In this document: in pieces, positions 57,491 to 64,000 of the stretch
How the letters are laid out: every line of letters starts with the position of its first letter
How positions within the stretch are numbered: position 1 is the first letter of the stretch
NCBI GenBank assembly: GCA_011009095.1
Contig: VTPC01090432.1
Location: 1 to 64,000 of the forward strand
Direction of reading: 5' to 3'
Source of the DNA: Ignelater luminosus
Taxonomy: Eukaryota > Arthropoda > Insecta > Coleoptera > Elateridae
DNA: 64,000 nucleotides
Translations under genes and position numbers: made by a program
Notes under the pieces: model-generated
What the model was told of the DNA's origin: nothing
What the model saw: the letters and a program-made list of their open reading frames with translations, nothing else
The model's database searches: none

Positions 57491-60400
57491 TTTTTTATAC
57501 CAGCAGTAAAGTAGTTTATTTATAACATAAGGTTGTTCAAATACAAAAGAGAAACATTTATATTGAGTACCTTACTTTCTAGGTGTGTCCAGCAGCCGAG
57601 ATTCGCAACTCGCTTTTTTTGATTGAGCTCTATGGTCAGTTAATGAAGTAACAACCTATACAAAGGGCTTGAAACAGCATTTCTTAAGATGTATCAGAAA
57701 TAAATCTGCCACTACTTCTATAATGGACGGAACTTAAACACGGTGAAAGTTGCTCGTCACAGTTCTAGAACCATATAACAAAGACTGTCTTAAAGATCCC
57801 CTTTTTGGTGAACAACTCAAAAGACGAAATGTCTTGTCGGAAATAGTCCGACGTCATGAATAAAAGATTAATTAGAAAATTTAGTTTCGTTAAGGTAATT
57901 AAAGTAAAAGAATCTAATTTGAACGAAGTTTCTATTCAGCTTACTAATTGTACGGTGAGGCTACGCAACTGTACCTGCTAAATTAATACATTTGAATAGA
58001 ATTAAACTTAAATTAAAAATCTAAGTTGGAAATAAAGTATTTTTCAGATGCGAGCATAGCTAGAATATATTCATAAATAATATCACACAAGAATTATTAA
58101 AGATAAACAAACAATTGAAAAGATTAACTTAAATATTAATTGACTCATTATTGAATCCATTACACTTCTACAATACTAATTGGGAAATTACAAGGTAAAG
58201 CTTTTCTTGTAGGTTTCTATATATTTTTCTCTCTTAAGGAAATAAAGAGTAAAACTCTCAGTTCAATTTTCACCGTTTTAATTACTAACGCACCAAAAAA
58301 AACACAACATTTTTTTTACAACACAAATTCCTATCACGAGGCATTCGCAACTCATGAACTAATTAAAAGCAAGCAATGCCAAAGAGTGAACATAAAAAGC
58401 GCCATAAAAGGAAAGAAAATTTCTCAAAAAAAAGACAAAAATTAAAACGCAGTAATCTGGTTAAAACAGTCGTCGGTCGACTTTTTCCTCAGATTGTCCT
58501 TTTTTTCCCTTACAGAGAGAAAACAAAGGTCACACAGATCTCTCTCTGTCTTAATATAATTAAGAGGCTTCTTCTAATGTAAATGTAACAGATGTTGGAA
58601 ACATTTCCGTATAATCAAACAAAGGCACGAGCTTACGAGCTTTATTATTTTTAAGAGATTTCGTATTAAAGAGAAACGCTGTAATTTAATTAGTCTATTT
58701 ACAATCATTTCCACTTCTTTTTTATTTGCTCAGGATTATTCACATTTCTATTGTCATAATGTAACGATCGTTTCATTATTACTTTTTTAGCTTTCTATTT
58801 TTGAGGAAAAAAAAAGTTAATTTGCTGTGTGGAATGGACGCATGTGTTGCTCGAAATTAAAAGATAATAAACTGAAGAAAACCACATAAATTAAATTTAT
58901 GGGATTAGGGGTTAAGAGCAGTGAGGTACAAAAGATAAGGGTAGATAAATTATTAGGAGAGATAATATTCATGTATCTAATAAAATTCGTGACTTACTTT
59001 TTTTTATACTAACCACTCTGTTTTCTGTTACTTTTCGTTCAAATATTATTTGTTTACACTTTTAACATGTTAATTTTTTTTCTCTATTTACACTTTATTA
59101 GTAATTACGATTTGTCGTGCCTTTTATAATTATCAGTTCTATTAAACACTTTAATGAAACGAAATTTCATTTTTACATCAATCATATCGTTGTTAGTTGT
59201 AGAATTGCTAAGCGTCTGTTTCGTGTTTTCACATTCCCTTTGTTAGAAACACAAACATTTACAAAAGTAGGTAAATCAAACTATTACAACTATTTTTTTA
59301 TCGGGATGTAACCATTTAATGATGATATTAAATTACGTAAATATTATGATATAAAATATATAAATAAAGCTCAACTGTAAAATGCGTGAGTACCACTCAT
59401 TAACGTCGCGCCAATCCAAAATTTGGCCCAACGGCGTATCCGTCCACACCTTGTACGCATAAATAAACCATAACATAAAACATTTATGTATCCCTAATGA
59501 CTAAGCAACCGGAAATGGCATTAGACGCGTACCACACAAAGTCTATTGATGTCTTAGTCCTGCAAACTACAGTGTGTAAGTATAGCCTGTATCTTTCTTA
59601 AAACTCAAAAAAGAGACTGTAAATACCGTACAATAATAGAAAGCGACTTGCAACTCAAAGTCGAAGACTGGTAGGTTAAAGGAGTTAAAGGTCTGCCCAG
59701 GTTTCAAGACCAATGTAATTTACTGTCGGTATCACATTTTTGTCCCGCGTCGATCACACTAGACAGAGTGATGTACGATCCTACCTTAGTACTCTAACAA
59801 CGTTTTACTATTTACCTGCAACATATAAGTTCAAACCCTCAAACGAGTTAAATAGGGCATGTACGAGGTTTCTTTAAATTTTTGTTCACAAAGAAACGCT
59901 GCTTAAACGTTAATAGTGCCAATCCTAGGATGTCACTAATAGATTTATGTACTTACAGTTTACTCTTATTAGCTAAAACCCTAAAGGTTATTGTTTGCTT
60001 TAAAATTTTTAAAATATCTGTCTTTTGCAATCCAGTCTCAAATAGCTTTAATTTTGAGTAAGTAAATATTTATCTACTACATTTATTAATAATAAAATTA
60101 TTAACGAATAAAAATAAAGATTTTCTTCCACAATGCCTATTTTGCTAAAGTCTTAGTTTAAAATTACAACTGCAGGTTCACACTAATTTAAGAGTTAATT
60201 AAATAAAATTTAAAATTTTCAAAATTTCTAGAATCTCATTAAAGAAATTGTTTACAAATTTTAAATTAAGAAAAATAGTGTCACCGAACTCGAAACGTTT
60301 ACTTACCTTTAATTTCCTGGAGCTTGAATCACTTTAAACTTGGAGTGGTAGGTTAAAACAGCAAAAGTGTTTAGTTTAGTTTAGTGTCGAGTCTTCCTAC

Positions 60401-60605
60401 GTTTCACAATTTAATTAGCGTCTTCTAGAAAGAATTCTCTCTAAATTATGGAACTATTATTAAAGCGACAACTCTGGAATGTGTTTACTTTCAGTTTTAA
60501 AATTTTATCAGAGGCGAGTACACGAAGTTTTTATTTTTAACATTAAGGTTCAATGTTTGTTTTCATTTGTATTCAGAGATTTTTAAAAATATTGAGATTA
60601 TTGAT
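57491..60605. other. Stretch without a recognised gene
   Basis: AT-rich. Lys-rich plus-strand open frame at 58376-58582 is a composition artefact. No TE domain or RNA gene was recognised. 59400-59800 is slightly richer in GC but unassigned. Confidence 0.45.
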
Positions 60606-60677
60606 TTTGACAGTTGATTTTTATTACTGTTTTTTTAATTAATTAATTTATGCTAATGTGTTGGTTAAGAGCACATA

Positions 60678-62450
60678 TTACATACACTTATATAACGTGA
60701 TGAGGTCTTCTCCATCGACAAGTCCTTTATCAACCATATGTAGGGTCTGCTGGCCAAGTTCGTTTAAGTCTTCTTCCTGCATAGGTTGTAATAGAAGGTG
60801 GAGTAAGGTATTTGTGTGGATTTCCAATTTATTGTGATGTTTGATGCTTAGGTTTCGGATTACTTCGTTGACGGGCTCCACTTTCAGGTCTTCGTGGAGA
60901 GTTTGGTTTGTGACATACCACGGAGCATTTGTTATCATACGGAGTATCTTGGATTGAATAACTGCACTGTTGAATTTGCTTGTGCACTTCCACAGTTCAG
61001 CCTCGTACGTCCAGATGGGTCTTATGATTGTTTTGTATATTAGAAGTTGGTGCTCTAAGGTTAGCTTAGAGTGTCTGTTAATCAGTCGATATAAATGTTT
61101 TACTTTTAGGTCTATTTGTTTTCGTTTTTTGGCTATGTGTTCTTTCTATCGAGATGAATTCCGAGGTATTTCGTAGTCGTAGCTTGTGGTACTTGGATGT
61201 TGGTTAAGTATACCAAAGAGCATTCATCTTTCCTTTTAGTAAATATTACCTGGACAGATTTTGTTTCATTAATTTTAATTTTCTATTTTTGCAACCATGT
61301 CTGTACTTCTGCTAGTTGTCTTTGAAGCAGTGTAAAGGCTGTTTTTGGATTTTCACGGCTTGCAAGGATAGCGGTGTCATGTACCTGTAGTTGTTTTCGT
61401 TGTTTGTTTAAAGGTCTGCCGTGTAGAGGTATAGGAGCGGTCCCATGACGCTACTTTGAGGAACTCCAGCTTGAACGGGCAAGAGGGCATATGCGTTTAT
61501 TGACTCTAGTTCTGAATTATCTATCACACAGCTATGATTTTAGGAGGTTGAAATAGATTAACGGAAAATATTATTTGATTTAGTATAACAGTCCTTATCA
61601 AAGGCCTGACTTACATCCAGTACTACAGATGTGCAGAATTTTGTTTTTCTCCGGGGCTTGATTTACGGAGTGACTAATTCTATGAACTTGTTGTATGGTG
61701 GAGTGTTTTTCTTGAAAGCCGAATTGGTAGGGTACTAGAATCATAGTTGATCTTTTGTAGCAGTAGCCTTTTGAGTAGTTTAAAAACAACAGGTAATAAA
61801 CTTATAGGGCGGTATGATGTGACATTATTTGGATTTTTGCCAAGTTGTCAGGAGTTTAATCTTAGAATAGCATTAAATATAAACTTTACCAGCTCAACTC
61901 CTTTTCTCGACAGTTCCTTTGCCATTTTTGAAGTTATTCTGTCCATTTTTGGTGCTCTCCGTGGGCTTAAGTGGTTGATCTTTTTTTGGACTTTTGAGCT
62001 AGTAAAATGTTTGGTGGCAGTAGTTATGAGAATGTTTAATTGTTCACGTTCTACTTTGTTATCCCGAGTATCATTGTTAGGGGTAAAAACATTGGCTAGA
62101 TGTTCCGCAAACAAGGCAGCTTCCTCTTCGTCGCTTTTGGCCCATTGTGGATTGGGGTCCGTTTCGTTGCGGATTGGTGATACTCAAGTTTTGGGTTTTT
62201 TCCAGTGTTTAATTGCTTTCCAGATTGAGTTGTCATATTGGTTTAGATTTGTGATATAATCTGAAAAAAGATCTTTTACGCACTTTCTTGATTTTAGCTT
62301 TCAACTGGTTAGTTACTTTATTTAATGTTATTTTGTCTGCTGGCTGGTGTGTTCGGTGCCACGTAGCTCTAGCTTTTCTGTTTTCAGCTATTATTTTCTT
62401 TATCTCAATTGGAGCTGAGTTCTGTGCTGTTGGTAGAGTCGTGGCGTTCT
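60678..62450 (-). pseudogene. LINE D ORF2, reverse transcriptase region
   Basis: Linker: TLTEAA, NSAPIEIKKIIAE, ARATWHRTH, and SIWKAIKHWKKPKT (62440-62200). Reverse transcriptase: AEHLANVFTPNND, RRAPKMDRITSKMAKEL (62114-61900, near KAPGxD), QFGFQEKHSTIQQVHRI (61720-61650), a diverged VVLDVSQAFDKD, then the active-site box reads QVHDTAILAS at 61360-61390 (VHD at 61376-61384 where ADD is usual, so one Asp is lost). C-terminal: KYLGIHLDRK, SKLTLEHQLLIYKTIIRPIW, LRMITNAPWYVTN and LHEDLKVEPVNEVIRN, ending in the stop at about 60678. Stops and frameshifts make it inactive. Confidence 0.82.
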
Positions 62451-63429
62451 AAGCTGCCTCTGTTAGTGTCCTAGTGTTATCATGTGACCCTCCACATTTA
62501 AAGCATGCATAGGGCCTATTGCAGTATGTCTTGGAGTGTCCATATTGCTGGCATTGCATGCATTGTGTGATTCCTTTGATCTTTCTGGGAGGCTCAATTT
62601 GTATAGCTCTGTTTTGAAGGAACCTTATTTTTATATGTCTTTTACGTTGTCTGTCAGTTTTAGGTCTACACAAAATAGATTTTGGGGTTCTTTTGTCACT
62701 CTGTGTCGAGCATTTACGATGTTTCTAAGTTGGAAATTATTCCTTATTAGTTCCTCTTTAGTTTCCTGAACATCTTTTGCGTGATGGAGATGTTTGATGA
62801 CAGTTCTATAAGCACAGTCTTCCTTGGGTTGATAAGTGTAGTGTATTATGTTGCTTTCACGCATATGTCTTATCAGTTTTCTGTAGGATACTGGTGTATT
62901 GCAATTTTTTTTATCGTATTGTCAGCTGGGCATTTTGTGATGTATTGTTCGTCTTCTAGTATATCATCGATTTTTTTTGTCATTTCTTGATAGTTTATAA
63001 CTCCGAAGACAAATATTGGGGGAGGGTTTGATGTTTAACTTACTTTGTTTTGGTTCATTAAGTTCAGTTAGAGCGCTGTATTTATTACTAAATGTTGTGA
63101 ATTGAGGGTTAGCTGTATATTTTTCTTTGCTTAGTCGACTTTGCTTTAACTACCTGCTAGGGATTGTTCGCCGTTTCGTTGTTTTCGACTTCATGGAATT
63201 CATCATCACTGGTAGATGACATTCTGTAGTAATCAATACTGTTTGGTGCTTGTGGGGTGTTGTGACTGGCTGACTTGGTTAGCTCCAAGGTGAGGTTATG
63301 GTGCGTATATGTTGTCACATGAAATTGTTTGAGTAGGATAAAACATTTGTGTATTGAGCATGGGGACACCCTGGGTGTTGTTGTTGGTTGGGAATTATTA
63401 CATTTACTATTTACTCCAACAGCTTCCAC
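62449..63429 (-). pseudogene. LINE D ORF1, gag-like protein remnant
   Basis: Three broken frames. 63429-63157 has an N-terminal Thr/Asn/Ser-rich stretch ending DYYRMSSTSDDEFHEVENN. 62864-62631 has HYTYQPKEDCAYRTVIKHLH and ETKEELIRNNFQLRNIV, the domain before the knuckles. 62673-62449 has RAIQIEPPRKIKGITQCMQC and the knuckles CMQCQQYGHSKTYC and CFKCGGSHD. The second knuckle lacks its last Cys because the text leaves ORF1 there for NTRTLTEAA, a linker sequence. Confidence 0.8.
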
Positions 63430-64000
63430 ACGATGAATTTAACAATGAGTGGCATTTTCTCAACTTTATCCTCTTAATGTACACCAAAGAATAATTAATG
63501 TACACCAAAGAATAATGAATGAAACACATTTCCTGTACGGCTTCTGTGCTAAAATCAATTTACACTACTCGAACTTTTTCATAACATTTAGAACTAAAAC
63601 TTTCCACAGCCTTTAATTTACAAAAAAAGTCTTATCTCAATATACAGATTTTCAGTTCCAATGAGAAAACCAATTTCACTTAAATTTAAGTTCACAATAG
63701 AAAAAAGAAATTAATTCAACTACAACGGTGCTCGTCACGAACACTACACTAATAATTCCCACTGGATAACAAACGCGTTCCTAGCCTAGCAGCTTCTCTT
63801 TGTTCCCTGCGCGATTATCTTAGTCTTCATTAGCGACAAAGCAAGCACTACTTTTAGTTTTACAAACCCTTACCATAAGATCTTTATAGTAATTTAATTT
63901 GACAAACACCAAATTTATTTTCTCGCACAGATATAAACAACACGAACATTTCAACAATCGCGGTGGCATTACTTGAAATGAAACGGTAGACGTGAGAAAT
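63430..64000. other. Possible 5' untranslated end of LINE D
   Basis: No domain seen. A 21-bp-period tandem duplication around TGTACACCAAAGAATAAT lies at 63474-63516. The window ends inside this stretch. Confidence 0.35.
63474..63516. repeat. Two-copy 21-bp tandem duplication
   Basis: TTAATGTACACCAAAGAATAA occurs twice in tandem starting at about 63474 and 63495, with near-perfect identity, so the duplication is recent compared with the surrounding fossils. Confidence 0.8.

Larger units (their letters stand above)
60610..63429 (-). mobile_element. Jockey-like LINE D with deleted endonuclease
   Basis: Right to left: gag-like ORF1 remnants (63429-62450), EN-RT linker (62450-62130), reverse transcriptase (62114-61370), C-terminal part (61250-60678), then an A-rich 3' end near 60610-60640. 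ORF1's zinc-knuckle region runs straight into the linker, so about the whole endonuclease is missing. Stops and frameshifts occur throughout. Sequence up to 64000 may be 5' untranslated. Motifs resemble LINE C. Confidence 0.82.

Noticed and set aside
1..64000. Search for CRISPR arrays, tRNA or rRNA genes, and bacterial-type operons
   Set aside because: No regularly spaced identical repeats, no GTTCGA-type T-arm with a matching acceptor stem, no rRNA-like blocks; the content is clearly eukaryotic.

Overview
The window looks like a piece of an arthropod, probably insect, nuclear genome. It is AT-rich, has no operon structure, no convincing multi-exon host gene and no RNA gene that I can recognise. 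It is packed with decayed transposable elements of families common in insects: RTE-like and Jockey-like LINEs, RNase H-bearing LINEs, Ty3/Gypsy, mariner, piggyBac and short inverted-repeat elements. No element-derived reading frame is intact; all carry stops, frameshifts or deletions.

Layout, left to right. 1-2.15 kb: no gene. 2.16-3.83 kb: Ty3/Gypsy integrase fossil with a possible long terminal repeat (LTR) downstream. 3.88-4.24 kb: three diverged direct repeats. 4.3-7.7 kb: nothing firm. 7.7-8.7 kb: Jockey-like LINE A (gag-like ORF1 and start of the endonuclease). 8.7-12.76 kb: no gene, one GC/CpG-richer palindromic patch near 9.35 kb. 12.77-16.64 kb: near-complete RTE-like LINE with ORF1-like coiled coil, endonuclease, reverse transcriptase and a (TAAG)n tail. 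16.6-22.06 kb: no gene. 22.06-23.4 kb: possible LTR and a 401-bp-period direct repeat. 24.2-26.3 kb: LINE endonuclease split by a complete but dead mariner with TIRs and TA duplication. 31.04-35.1 kb: Jockey-like LINE B, near full length. 36.7-40.5 kb: Jockey-like LINE C. 44.4-45.5 kb: RNase H LINE remnant lacking its reverse transcriptase. 46.98-47.15 kb: 170-bp MITE. 51.46-53.02 kb: piggyBac transposase fossil. 54.1-54.5 kb: second RNase H LINE remnant. 55.0-57.5 kb: second RTE-like LINE containing a 192-bp hAT-like MITE. 60.6-63.4 kb: Jockey-like LINE D, whose ORF1 is joined directly to the endonuclease-RT linker.

The most striking pattern is orientation. All twelve elements whose coding strand I can read lie on the minus strand. 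That is what one would expect of a large intron of a plus-strand gene, where sense insertions are purged, or of a one-strand piRNA-producing cluster of the flamenco type transcribed from the plus strand. The sequence alone cannot separate these from chance plus local duplication. The long plus-strand ORFs over the RTE elements, rich in Phe, Leu and Ser, are antisense shadows of Lys/Glu/Ile-rich LINE proteins and are left out.
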